Assembly (NCBI GenBank): GCA_034008185.1
Contig: CM067081.1
Coordinates: 156,332,258 to 156,396,257 of the forward strand
DNA: 64,000 bases
Reading direction: 5' to 3'
Source of the DNA: Gorsachius magnificus
Lineage: Eukaryota > Chordata > Aves > Pelecaniformes > Ardeidae
Under the pieces are notes generated by a model that was given only the letters and a program-made list of their open reading frames with translations, ran no database searches and had not been told where the DNA came from. Within the stretch, counting starts at the first letter, position 1. Every line of letters starts with the position of its first letter. The position numbers and the translations under genes are program-made. Positions 15,001 through 24,903 of the stretch are shown here, one piece after another.

Positions 15001-18000
15001 GAGTCATGCCTGGCCTGTTCACCTATCACTGTGGACACCTCCAACACACCCCCTGGCCAAAGTGACTGCTCGCTTCTCCTGATTTGGAAACAACCCAAAA
15101 CACTGCAGAGCCAATACCTTCCCAAGGGACAAAGAGATAACAGTCACTTTGGACTTTCTGCTGGATAAAGTAAGCTCCTAAACAGAAAAAGAGCATGGTC
15201 ATCTTTACTTGCTCTGAAAGTGCAGGGTCTCATTTAGTGCAGCCCGTTACTCTCATCCAGTCCTCCCACGGAGCAGTAACTTACTCCGGGAGCGGGAGTA
15301 CTACTTGGTGCAAATCAGTGAGGCAGCTTTGGAGCGAGAGCTCTACCCACTGTAAGTAACACCACTGATGGTGGGACATTGTACTGAATTCCTGCTCTGT
15401 GTTTGGGAAGGTCACATCAGTGAAGAGAAGATGGAAGGCTCCTCTCCTAGAATGGGTTGAGCAAACTTGTAATATATTCCAGCCCAATGTTTGCCACATA
15501 CTACAGCTGATATGGCTTCTACTACTTGTACGACCAACAGGGAAAAAACTCTGGAGGAGATTAATGTATTCATGAATTCATGAATTCAAGTATTCATGAA
15601 AAACTTCAATTAAAAGTGAGGGCAATCCTTTTTTGCATAATGAAATGTTTAGCTCTGATATTTTTAAATTATTAATTTAACTTTGGAAATTCCAGTCTTT
15701 GAGGGGGTACAACTTTATATTTTTCACTTTTTTCTTTCAGAATGGACTTTGTTGTTGTTTAAAAAAGTTATCTCAATATTAATAGGTTTTTATCACTACA
15801 TAGAAAAGAAAAATATTCTCATCAAGTGTAACATTTGATTTAACCCAAAATGCTGTTTTGCTTTTTCAGTCTTGATAAGAAACCTGGAAGATTTGTCTTT
15901 TTCTGGCCTGGATTTATAAGCTACAGCTTTTTGATTTGTCCAGTGAATCAAAAAAGAAACATAAGTCCACAATAATTATTCTGTCTTCCTGATTTTAAGC
16001 ATGATATTTTGCTTATGTGTGATGTTCTGTTTCGGACTAAGGTATTAATATTCGAGTTTTGGCTTCCTAGCGATCATCTTCTGTAATAGCATGAGACAAA
16101 TAAACAGCATATGGATGCAGCAAGCAGTGCCTTAGTGTACAGTGGGTCTTGTTAAAATGAAGTTGGTGTAAAGACTCTGCTGGTGGGTTTGTGCTGTCTT
16201 TATGGCCAACCATAAGCCTGCAATGAGGACAGAAGTATTGCCCCAGCAGAACCCATAAGGAAGCTTTATGTACACTAGGACAGATAAAGATTCTGGATAA
16301 ATGGCTTTTTGAGTGCAAAACAATTGGGTTTGATAAGCAGAAAGTGAATCTTTACTACATCCCAACATACACACAGAGCAGCTAGTGTGGAAGCAAAGTG
16401 GATTCAGTTTTAACAATCTGCTTATTCCCAGGCATTACTGAGCTGCTGTCACATTACAGCACATGTCAGAGGGCAAGTCTGGCCCGGCAGACATTGCCTC
16501 TCCACAGGGAAGGTGGAGAAGGGACTTCAGGGACTCTACTGTCAACAGTGGCATAGGGCACCCTGGGTGCAGAGCAGTCCAGAAGGAGCAGATTCACGCA
16601 GCCAGGCAAGGATTTGCAAAAGAGAGGGAAGACAAGAGATGAGCGTCAGAAGAGCTTAGGAGCCTGCTGAGGTCTGGTGTTTGGGAGGGTCTTCCTGAGT
16701 GCTGCTTATTTTTGTGTGTGAACTGGGAAAGGACTCTCCTCCCACCAATAGTGGATGTTGAACCCTTCCATAGATGTGGTCTGAGTTTGCGTTTAAAGAC
16801 AGAAATGCTTTCAGCTTAAAAACCCATATAGTCTTTCTTTAAATATGTACCTGGCCTTCTGAGAGTCCAGCCCTTCCTCCATACAGACTGCTTGCTCTTT
16901 TTGGACATTGTGCATTGGTCCAGCACCGAAACACATTAGATAGAATATGAATCAAGAGTAAACATAAGAAAAAAGTGGATATAATCAAGTACATTTTGGA
17001 CATAAAGCCAGCAGACAGAAGGAGCTGAATACATAGAGAAGATTCCTCAGAAAATAACCTTCAAGCTAAATAGGAAAAACTACAATTTTCACTGTAGCCA
17101 CATACTTGTGTGCAACTGGGATCTGAACAGAAGACAAGAGTTTGTGTCTTTGAGAAAAAAAAAAAAACATGAGAGCGTGCAGAACTGTCAACTGCATGAG
17201 AAACCCTGAGGGATTTTTGAGTAGGACAGACATTAATGTTTCCCCAAAACACATTGAAATTCTCTTAAACTTGGTGTCTCAGTTACTGGATGTACTTCTG
17301 TGCCGCAAGCCCTCTTTCTGTAGCCATTGGCCTTGTGCCTTCACCCACCTGGATATGAGGTTCCCCCACCTTCAGTCCATTTGGCTCACAATGGGGGCTT
17401 ACCCAGTTCATCTGGGCTGCATTTGGACACTGCTTCCTTCCCTGGGAGGTTTGCCTCCTGGGCAAGTACAGATTATGTCAGGACTGGGGAGTAGCCGTGG
17501 TGCTTGATTTGCCATCAGTCCTGGATGTCCTGTTATCCAGGTGCAGGGCCAGGCTGGAGCACAGCACAGCTGCCTTTGGGCTCTTGCTCCATGTGGAGAT
17601 CAAGCTGTCATGGGGGGCTAATGCCTGGCCAAGTTTCACGCCAGCACTGAAGTAGAACTTGGGCAGGATGTGAATCTGGGAGTGAGGAGCTGCTCCTGCA
17701 TCCCAGGCAGGGACACAAGAGTGACTGAACAGCCCTCCGAGAGTAACACAGATTTTTTTATCCAGGTCTTAAAGGAGAGGATGAACCTCCCCAAGTCCAC
17801 ACAGACACCTCCTTTACAGAAAGGCAGCCTGGCTGCTGATGGCACCACGAGGTCTCTCCTTTCTTTAGATATCCCCTCTGTTCCCTATGTCTCAGCCTGG
17901 ATATTGCTTCCATGTTTTCTTCCCTGTCTTGAGAAAGGATTTATTTTCAAGACTCATATTTACAGCTCTCTTAATCCTCCTCCTTCCCTCTTCGTGTCCC

Positions 18001-21000
18001 AGAGTGGTTTTATAAATTGGCTAGAGAAGAGGCAAAATCTTCAAAGCTGGTGCTGGAGGCACTGTCCCTTAATCACTCCCAAGCGTGAGCTGGGAGGAGG
18101 AGAGGGTTGAGCTGCGTCCTCCGCCTGCATTCCCATGCGCGAGTGCCCAGAGAGACCCCGGCAGCCTGGGCAGCCCCCAGCCCCAGCAAGGATCAGAGGG
18201 GATCTGAACATACCACGCATGGCCATCAGCACGAGCAGCTGTGCAAGTTCTGGCCCTCTGCAGGGGCCAAGTGGCTGCAGCACCATGTCCGCTCCGGGAA
18301 ACAGTCTGATCATATTTTGTAGCTTTTGTGCTTTCCTTTTTCCTACTTCATGTGGTTGTGTGAGGCAGCGACAGCCAGAGCAGCCATCCCCACATCTCCT
18401 CCTTGTGCAACCCCTCTGAGACAAATCCGCTGTGTTTTCCCAGGCCAGCACTAAGCCGTCAACAGAAACCCTCGGGACAAGGCGAGGGGTCTCCCTGCCC
18501 AGAGGAGCCCACCAACAGAGGGTCCAGACCAACTCCTGCAGCTAACCTGCACCTCACAGTTGATTTTATCAAGCAGGGTTGGGGTAGAAGAGGAAAAAAC
18601 CCTCTTGAAGTCTTCCTCCTTGTCCCCACCCTTCATCTGTGTATCACCACCTTCTCCATCTCTGCTGCAGATGTCTCCGAGCACAAAGTCTGTGTCTCTT
18701 GAGGCACCGTGATTGTGGCCTGGGTGGGAAAGGGTGGAGGGTTGACTCAGCTGTGCATACCCTGAGTCTTATGCAGCTGTACACAGGGCAAGGTCCTTTG
18801 CATTGAGTTAGAACAGCCCAAGGGCTGCTCTGGTTTACACACCCCAGCGCTCATGAATTAATTCATGACAGCCCTGAGAAGCTGAAGCTGCAGGTCGGGC
18901 TTGTACCATTAAATCCCTTCCCTCCAGCCCTACCACACTGCCAAAAGCATGGAAAACTGGCATAAGAGCTCCTATTACCCGGTCTCTTGTCAAACTTTGG
19001 TGCTGGAGGAGACTGCAAGCTTTCACAGAAAGAATCGTCCTTATCAGGATGGGAAACCACCACGATGAGGACATCTTTACTGAGCCCCGTCCCCTCTGGT
19101 TGCTGTCAGGGTCACTTGAGAAAACTATGATACAGCCAGTCTAGTTTAGGTACCTGCTTTGGGGCAAGAAAAGTCATATGCAAGGAGTGGCTATTTCTCT
19201 CCTTCTTATACTAGCTCCCCTGCAGATTTTCCTTTAAGGCTGATAGCAATTTGCTTAGTAGACAGCAATGCATTTAACAAGAGAATATCAACAGGCCTCC
19301 TTAGTTCACCTACAGACATGCACGCTGACAACATATGGACATTTTGCAGGACTGTATTACAATGGTCAGATTTAGACTAGCTCTGCTGCCGTTGGTATGA
19401 ATTTCCCTTCATCTTAATGAATCAAATATGTCCTATAACTCACAATTATTTTTCATTTGTACTAATACCACACAAACCTTTCATTCCCTAGTCAATTCAG
19501 TTTATGAATGGAAAGTATGCAGGCCACAACTTTTTACAATGTTCTATAGAAAGAGCTGCTTTCAGGCACGACTATTACATGATGATGTTCTTAAAAAAAA
19601 AAAAGAAGTCCCAAAACCAATGTAACAGAGTGTATTTGCTTGGGAGCACAGAGTACACAGCTGTGTGTGTTGCAATACAGCCATCCTGAATTGCAAGGAT
19701 TTTGTGCTTTTTAAACAGCATCCATGACATCTGGGATATATTTCTGGAAGAATAAATAGGCACACAATGTCCTGAAAGGTAAATGGCTCCTCGTTTCCCC
19801 CAAAGCTTTCCAAATCAGTCAGTACAAGCTGCTGAGTTCATTTGGAGTGAACAAAGTGCAAAATGCTGACATTTTTATGCTGTTTTGTAGGTACTGTCTA
19901 CTCCCTCTGTAGAAGTACCAACAGTGGGAGATGATGGGCTTATTTATATCAGATTTACTGAGGTAAACAAGGGCTAAGAGGATGGTAGCTGTCCCCAGTA
20001 GAAATACTTCATGCAATATGTGCACTATGAGTCACATGGCTCACATTCAGGTTATATTTGCCTGTCTATACATATATATGCATATGCATATACATACTCA
20101 GACGTCAACCTCAGATTATGGCCCAATTCACTTCTACCTCTTACTCAAGCAGTTACAGTGGAATATCTCCTTCTTAAATGGAGAAAATGCATTTTTTTCC
20201 ACATTCATATCAGTTAAAAGTAGAGGGTTTAATTTAAAAGTTTGAACTCAAACTTTAATTTTAAAAGGCCACCTCTGCTCCAGGACTTTAAGTTATTTTA
20301 ACCCCAGAAAAGAACCGCATGCTGGTTTCCCCCATTATGGCAATGAAATGGAATTACAAACACAATCACAAATACCCTGAGCAAATGTTGCTGCAACACA
20401 AAAATGTAAAGACCTAGCCAGGTCTTCTGAAGGAAAATATTTACCTCAAATGTGCGCAGAACTTTAGCCAATGCCCCAACTTCTTCCTTCAGAGAGAAAA
20501 TCAAAGAAATCACACCAGTTTTATTTGAGGACTCTTCAATGTACATAGATTCCTGAAAGAAAAGAAAAGAAACCAAAACAGATGTACGTTCACCCTAGGA
20601 ATCAGCTTTGCTTTGCTCCATTTCCCTTTTGCGTGGCATCAGCAATGTAAAGAGGGTATAAAGTTCCTTTTAGTGGGAATCAAGGCCACTGTTGCTGCCA
20701 GAAGTAGAGCAGCTCTGGGGCTGCTCTGATTTGCGATGGTGCAGACACAAATCCCTTCTTTTGAACTAGGGCCCATGTGGGAGTGAGGTAGTCAAGAAGG
20801 ACATGAAAATAGCCTAAGATCATCTCTCCCTTGCTTCACCTCTCAAGTGTATCAAGCTCAGGGATGGCTGGAAACATTACAGCACATCGGTTTCAGCTAC
20901 AGTGCAAAGACCTTCCCCTCAGGCTTTCTTTTCATTAATGCTTAGGATTAAGCAGAGCAATGTAGATGAGCTCTGTGCTCTATGTTTCGCTTCAGTTCTG

Positions 21001-24000
21001 CTTGTACCTTCCAGTAGCTCCAGGAGAGGTGGTATTCATGAGAGGGATATGGAAGATGTTTTAAAAACAAAATAACAGCAACAAACAAAAGAAAGGGAAA
21101 AATGTTGGCACAAAGGTTTAGATCTTCCCTAAATCCCACAGTGACTAAAGACTTAGTTAGGGCAAGATGTGTTTTCATTTATGTTTGTTCCCTTCCTCTC
21201 ACTGATTTTCTGCTCTGCAAATTCCAGAATGCAATTTCCAGTATTCCCAAGCAAGGAGAATGCTTAATTTAATTATTTCCATGGTTCTCATTACCAGAAT
21301 GTCTTAGTATATCTCAGTACATGTGTTTCTTCTCACAGAACCCCTGTTAAGTAGGGAAGAGCTATTTCACCACTTCAGAAATAGGAAACTGAGTCCTGGA
21401 GTGGGGCCAGATTTTAAAAATTATCTAGGTACCTGACATGGCAGGTAAGTGCCTGCTGAGATTTCCAGAATAGCTTAATTTTTCTGATGTCAGAGTAAAT
21501 TTGATGTACAACCATTACGAACCTTTGGAATTCACATTAATGCCTTATTTCTTGGGGGTTTTTTAACATCTCTTGGCCTTGGGCAAATTGCCCCTGGTTG
21601 GTATTTCAAAGATCACGCCAGACATCTGCAACACAGATGGATTCTGATGTAACAAGTCCTGGGCCAAAACTTGACTCAAGATACCCATTCCATTTTTCTT
21701 TATGAAGATCTGTATTTTCAGTCAGAGCCTGTCCTCATTATAGCTGTTGTTTAATTTAACATAGAAATCAGAGTATAAAGAGTCTCAGTTCCCAAATATT
21801 GTCCTTAGAAGACAGTCTTTGTAGCAGACAAATTAATAATCAAATCCAGCTGCCCTGAAGCCATAAAGCTCTTGGTGGGACTACATTTTCTGAGGCAGTG
21901 TTACAAGGAACTGCTTCTTTTGTAAAGTAAATAATTGCTGATTCTTCAGGCTGTCTCTGAGGCTGCTGTTAACGTGAGAATTCATTGCCAGAGACTGGCA
22001 ACAGATTTTTTTATCTGGTTTTATTTCCAGAGGTTGCAAAGGTTATCCAAGCATTTTCCACCTTTACGGGGAACCTTTAGTGGGACCTATAGTAGAAATA
22101 CTGGTTTTATGCACCAGAGGGAAGATTGTCACCTGTTCAACTGTGACACTTCCTGCAGCATCTCTGTGTCTCCTGGGTCCTCACCCAGCCAGGGAGCCAG
22201 CCCAGCTCTTACGTGGTGGGGACTGAGAAGAAAAGCACTCAGGAGGGATGTGGCAGCTGGCTAATGAAACCCATTCACACCTGAAGCAACCACGAGGGAA
22301 AGCAATGACAGGAGTCTGTCAAAAGGCAAACCGAATGTCAGTAGTCCAGAAACTTTATGATAGTTGGTGTAACCAAAAGCGTCATCTGAAATACTGTCCA
22401 TGCATTTCTTTGCCCTTCTGTTTTACCACCACCACAACCAAAACTGATCTTAAGAACAGAACTGTACTGCACCAGTGTCTGCCCGATGGACTGAGAATTT
22501 GGTTTTCATGGTCTGCACTGGAACATTTTTGAAAGCCGTGCAGTTACATATTTAAAATATCCTTGTCAAGGCATGCAGCGAAGACCAATTTCTATGGCAG
22601 GCTGACTTGAATCTGTGTGACCAAGGAAGAACTTGTGGCTTGGATACTTGCACAGGATATAATGCAAAGTTCAGGTCCTGCAAGGTAATGCTGATGTTAA
22701 TTGATCTCTTTATACCATGAGATTACCCCAAAATGCCTTTAAAACCTTCTTTCCAACCGAGATAAATTCTCATTGGTCACTAGCCTTGATGTGTTGTGAT
22801 CAGCCACTTTCAAACTGTCCTCACTCATTTTCCCACTCTTGTAAATTGATTTATGTTAGTGCTTAAAGGGAAGACACATTGCAGTAGGGAGTAGGCACTA
22901 ACCCTGCAAACAGAGTGACACTTGCTTAACTTCTTGCACATCTGCATATGCACTCAGTTCACTGGAAGATCTTTGTACAAGCATTTGTTCATGCCTGAGG
23001 CTGTGCACCAAGACGACAGCTTTCATTGCAAGGAGAAAGAAGAGTAAAATGACTGTTATCCTGGTACCCAGATCTTATCAATACATGTGGAGGCAATATG
23101 CTTCAATATACACTGGAGACAATATGCATCAACATATACACTGGAGGTAATATACATCAACATACATACAGGCACATTTATTGCTGAGCTTTTTGTAGTA
23201 CCTATGTATAGTTTTAATTGCTGGTCACAGTTTAGCTGTTCTCAATTCTAATTCCAATTTCTTGGTTTTCAACCTGTTATATAGACAGGAATTGCAACAT
23301 TGGAGTAGTTTGACTGTTCTGTTACTACTATGATTATGATTAAGCATTGAACAAGTTGTTTCACTGTCATTGAAATATTGCCTATATGGCATGTATATGT
23401 GATTTATAAATGTAGCGTGGGATAAATTAAACTCTAATTTTCTTCCAGCTCCTTTTTTTTTCTCAAGAAGTAAAATAAGAACCAGTCAAACAGACGCACA
23501 TCCATTCCTGGACCTAACTGCAATCTCAAATATAGGTGACGTGTAGATGCAAGGAGGGGTTTACCTGAGTGCAATGCAAACATGCATTTTTAGTTAACCA
23601 CTTGGCACAGAGATTGATACTGCCTTCCTGACACATGCGGCAGCAGTGGAGGTCAGCAACACAGACCTGTCAGCCTTCCACTGCATTTCTGAGCAGGTTA
23701 GATAAAGCCCTTCAGAGTGAATACCAATGCTGTTAAAGCCAAGGAAAGTTTGACTTGCAGTTTCAGTTAGAGGAAAGATTTCACCTCTATGACACAAATT
23801 CCAAATTTACTAGATATACAAAATAGTGGGGAAAAAGTCAGGAAAGAAAAAAAATTTCGAACGAAATAAGATTCCTAAGTGACTTTTGAAGATGGAACTA
23901 GTTTCCAAGTCAGATTTCTTAAAGCATTTAGATGTTCTGTTCCCACCAATCTCATTGGGACCAAGCAATTACACAACTTGGAAAAATAGCAAGGTGAGAC

Positions 24001-24799
24001 CCTGGAGAATTGTTGTGGGATTTCAGCCTTACACACAAAGCAGTAGGAAACCAGCCTTCCTTGGATGCTCTGCTCTTAAAACGGCTGGTAGAAACTTAAT
24101 CCCTTTTTTTCCCCACATCTTCCACAGCTTGTCTCTGGCTTCAGCAGCATTGCATAGGGCACACGCATGCAGAATTTGGTCCTAATAATTAACCATGCTG
24201 GCCTCAAGTTACATTGCTTGCCCCTGCAGTAACTATAGTGCCTGTAATCAAAAGGCATGGGCTTCAGGACTTTCCTGTATTTTTGAAAGCAAAGGGTTTG
24301 AAGTAAGTCAGTAAACATTAAAAAAAGGGGATGTCAGAGTCCCAAAATTTAACAAATAGCTCCACCAGAAGAGCGCATCACTTCAGCTGCTTTCCTTTAA
24401 CAGAAGAAGACAACTTTCTTTTCATCACACAAGTTTAAGACGTGTAATAGCTGATGGTCTCCTCTGCTTCTTCTATTTGCCATATACACAAGGATACTGT
24501 TGCAAAGTTCATTTTCATTCCAGATGCACTTTTGTGAGCACAATTAACAACAAACAAGTACACCCGCTGCCAAAAGGGAGAACGGTGGCAACCAGGCGCT
24601 GCAAAGCATTGAGACAGGCATGTTGTTTCCTCCCGTCTTGGGTCACACTGCCTCTCCGAGAGTGGGGGACAAGATTTGCAAGGGGTATGGTGGGGCAGGA
24701 GGGAGGCAACCGCAGCCCCCCCTTGCAAAGAGCAGGCACACAGACCCCATTGCTTACCTGGAAAGAGTCGCCATTCATTTTGCAGTGCTGTGCGTCCAT
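1..24799 (-). CDS. PAH: Phenylalanine hydroxylase, 5' part of gene (exons 1-3 and start of exon 4)
   Basis: PAH is the cytosolic, tetrahydrobiopterin- and iron-dependent enzyme that turns phenylalanine into tyrosine, mainly in liver. The coding sequence is join(24758..24799, 20445..20552, 8541..8724, 1..40) on the minus strand, giving about 124 residues; exons 5-13 lie left of the window. What is present is the short N-terminal tail, the regulatory ACT domain (with the VGALAKVL and IESRPSRL motifs that bind activating phenylalanine) and the first residues of the catalytic domain (PWFP...IQELDR). All junctions are GT-AG. Exon 2 (108 bp, phase 0) and exon 3 (184 bp, phase 1 at its end) match human exon lengths and phases. 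The 14-codon first exon is shorter than the human 20 codons, so numbering runs six behind human from exon 2 on. Identification rests on recalled human PAH; the alignment is continuous across four exons, so I am very sure. Confidence 0.97.
41..8540 (-). other. PAH: PAH intron 3 (complete)
   Basis: This 8.5 kb stretch lies between the exon 3 donor and exon 4 acceptor. I see no coding exon, RNA gene or recognisable transposon in it. Short A/T runs (for example near 4660 and 5240) and scattered open frames look like chance. The block at about 3840-4335 is unusually rich in TAAT-type words and is listed separately as a candidate conserved element. Confidence 0.9.
3840..4335. promoter_or_regulatory. 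Candidate conserved non-coding element in PAH intron 3
   Basis: This is a unique block of balanced composition with clustered homeodomain-type words (CCATTAATGAATTG, GCTAATAAGC, ATTAATG near its start) and a TATATAAG at about 4077-4084. It looks like vertebrate developmental enhancer sequence, but I cannot align it to anything. It could act on PAH or on ASCL1, about 30 kb away. Confidence 0.25.
8541..8724 (-). CDS. PAH: PAH exon 3 (rest of ACT domain)
   Basis: The acceptor is TTATAG (AG at 8726-8725) and the donor is ACTG|GTAAGG (8540 downwards). The 184 bp length and the split last codon (G|TG, Val) equal those of human exon 3. It encodes the second half of the ACT domain: [12 protein letters not shown], the DEYEFF strand and the [12 protein letters not shown] strand, ending in the linker TKKKDT. 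The IESRP motif, which with GAL forms the activating phenylalanine site, is intact. Several surface residues differ from human (for example [10 protein letters not shown] where human has DKRSLPALTN). Confidence 0.97.
9366..9612 (-). mobile_element. CR1 LINE 3' fragment
   Basis: The stretch opens on the plus strand with repeated AATCACAGAATCA-type units followed by GAGGTTGGATGGGGCCTCTG, the reverse complement of a CR1 3' end. It continues with the matching antisense body (CCATGTCCAGTTGAGTTTTG, CACAACCTCTCTGGGAAACC). It is 5'-truncated, as most CR1 copies are, and diverged, and its left-hand boundary in element terms (near 9612) is approximate. It has no coding capacity. Confidence 0.88.
13975..14855 (+). 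mobile_element. CR1 LINE, 5'-truncated copy with reverse-transcriptase C-terminal region
   Basis: The copy encodes the C-terminal part of CR1 ORF2, after the catalytic fingers and palm. Recognisable segments are [57 protein letters not shown] and, further on, [22 protein letters not shown]. One frame runs from about 13985 to the terminal TAG at 14759-14761, broken only by TGA at 14420-14422. The 3' end has three tandem 8-bp units of the ATTCTATG type (14833-14855), as is characteristic of CR1. No poly-A tail or target-site duplication is seen, as usual for this family. The active-site part of the polymerase is absent, so the copy is dead. The left boundary is approximate. Confidence 0.95.
15568..15585. 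repeat. 18-bp perfect palindrome
   Basis: ATTCATGAATTCATGAAT reads the same on both strands, and a further ATTCATGAA follows at 15592. It lies in PAH intron 2. No function is known to me. Confidence 0.8.
18851..18868. repeat. 18-bp perfect palindrome
   Basis: TCATGAATTAATTCATGA reads the same on both strands and has an ATTAAT core with flanking TCATGA arms, resembling paired homeodomain/POU half-sites. It lies in PAH intron 2. Confidence 0.8.
20445..20552 (-). CDS. PAH: PAH exon 2 (36 codons, start of ACT regulatory domain)
   Basis: The exon is bounded by a CTTTCAG acceptor (AG at 20554-20553) and a GAG|GTAA donor (20444-20441) and is exactly 108 bp, in phase 0 at both ends, as in human. 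It encodes the acidic linker [13 protein letters not shown] followed by the first beta strand and helix of the ACT domain, [20 protein letters not shown]. The GAL motif at the phenylalanine-binding dimer interface is intact. The linker differs most from human, as expected for a surface segment. Confidence 0.97.
23081..23172. repeat. Degenerate 28-bp minisatellite, about three copies
   Basis: Units of the form ATATACACTGGAGACAATAT plus GCATCAAC recur at 23106 and 23134, with a more diverged copy before (from 23081) and a partial one after. The copies differ by a few substitutions. Confidence 0.75.
24181..24193 (-). promoter_or_regulatory. HNF1-like binding site in PAH intron 1
   Basis: CCTAATAATTAAC matches the palindromic HNF1 consensus GTTAATNATTAAC at 10 of 12 defined positions. 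It lies about 570 bp inside the gene from exon 1. HNF1-alpha is an established activator of hepatic PAH, so the place fits, but use of the site is an inference. Confidence 0.4.
24758..24799 (-). CDS. PAH: PAH exon 1, coding part (14 codons)
   Basis: On the minus strand the ATG at 24799-24797 begins a 14-codon stretch reading [14 protein letters not shown] and ends CAG|GTAAGC, a near-perfect splice donor in phase 0, as in human exon 1. The start context is strong (A at -3, G at +4). There is no ATG in any frame between 24800 and 24890 on this strand, which supports this start. The human exon 1 motif RKLSDFGQ with the phosphorylated Ser16 is not present; only the terminal Gln aligns. A second in-frame Met lies at codon 8. 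Another upstream first exon cannot be excluded. Confidence 0.85.
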
Positions 24800-24870
24800 G
24801 TTGCAGAGACAGCGATGCCCACACAGGGAGGCCCCTTTGCTGCTGCAGGTGAAGCCTTCTGACCTTACTA
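24800..24870 (-). other. PAH: PAH 5' untranslated region (approximate)
   Basis: This is the minus-strand stretch between the TATA-like element and the initiator ATG. No ATG interrupts it on this strand. The transcription start near 24870 is estimated only from its distance to the TATA-like element. Confidence 0.5.
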
Positions 24871-24895
24871 CAGTGGCCAGAGCTCTGTACAAAGG

Positions 24896-24903
24896 TATTT
24901 AAA
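24896..24903 (-). promoter_or_regulatory. TATA-like element of PAH
   Basis: On the minus strand the sequence reads TTTAAATA, followed about 100 bp further on by the PAH initiator ATG. It is the only TATA-like word in a suitable place. Mammalian PAH is usually described as lacking a canonical TATA box, so initiation may be dispersed. Confidence 0.4.

Larger units (their letters stand above)
8725..20444 (-). other. PAH: PAH intron 2 (complete)
   Basis: An 11.7 kb intron between exons 3 and 2. It holds a minus-strand CR1 3' fragment (9366-9612), a plus-strand CR1 remnant with coding sequence (13975-14855) and two 18-bp perfect palindromes (15568-15585 and 18851-18868). The remainder is unique sequence in which I recognise no exon or RNA gene. 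Confidence 0.9.
20553..24757 (-). other. PAH: PAH intron 1 (complete)
   Basis: A 4.2 kb first intron, close to the size I recall for human PAH intron 1. It contains a three-copy degenerate 28-bp tandem repeat (23081-23172) and an HNF1-like site (24181-24193). I recognise no exon, RNA gene or transposon in it. Confidence 0.9.

Noticed and set aside
24758..24892. Longer PAH N-terminus starting at 24892
   Set aside because: The frame is open up to there but the first codon is TTG, not ATG; the first ATG of this frame is at 24799 with a strong context.
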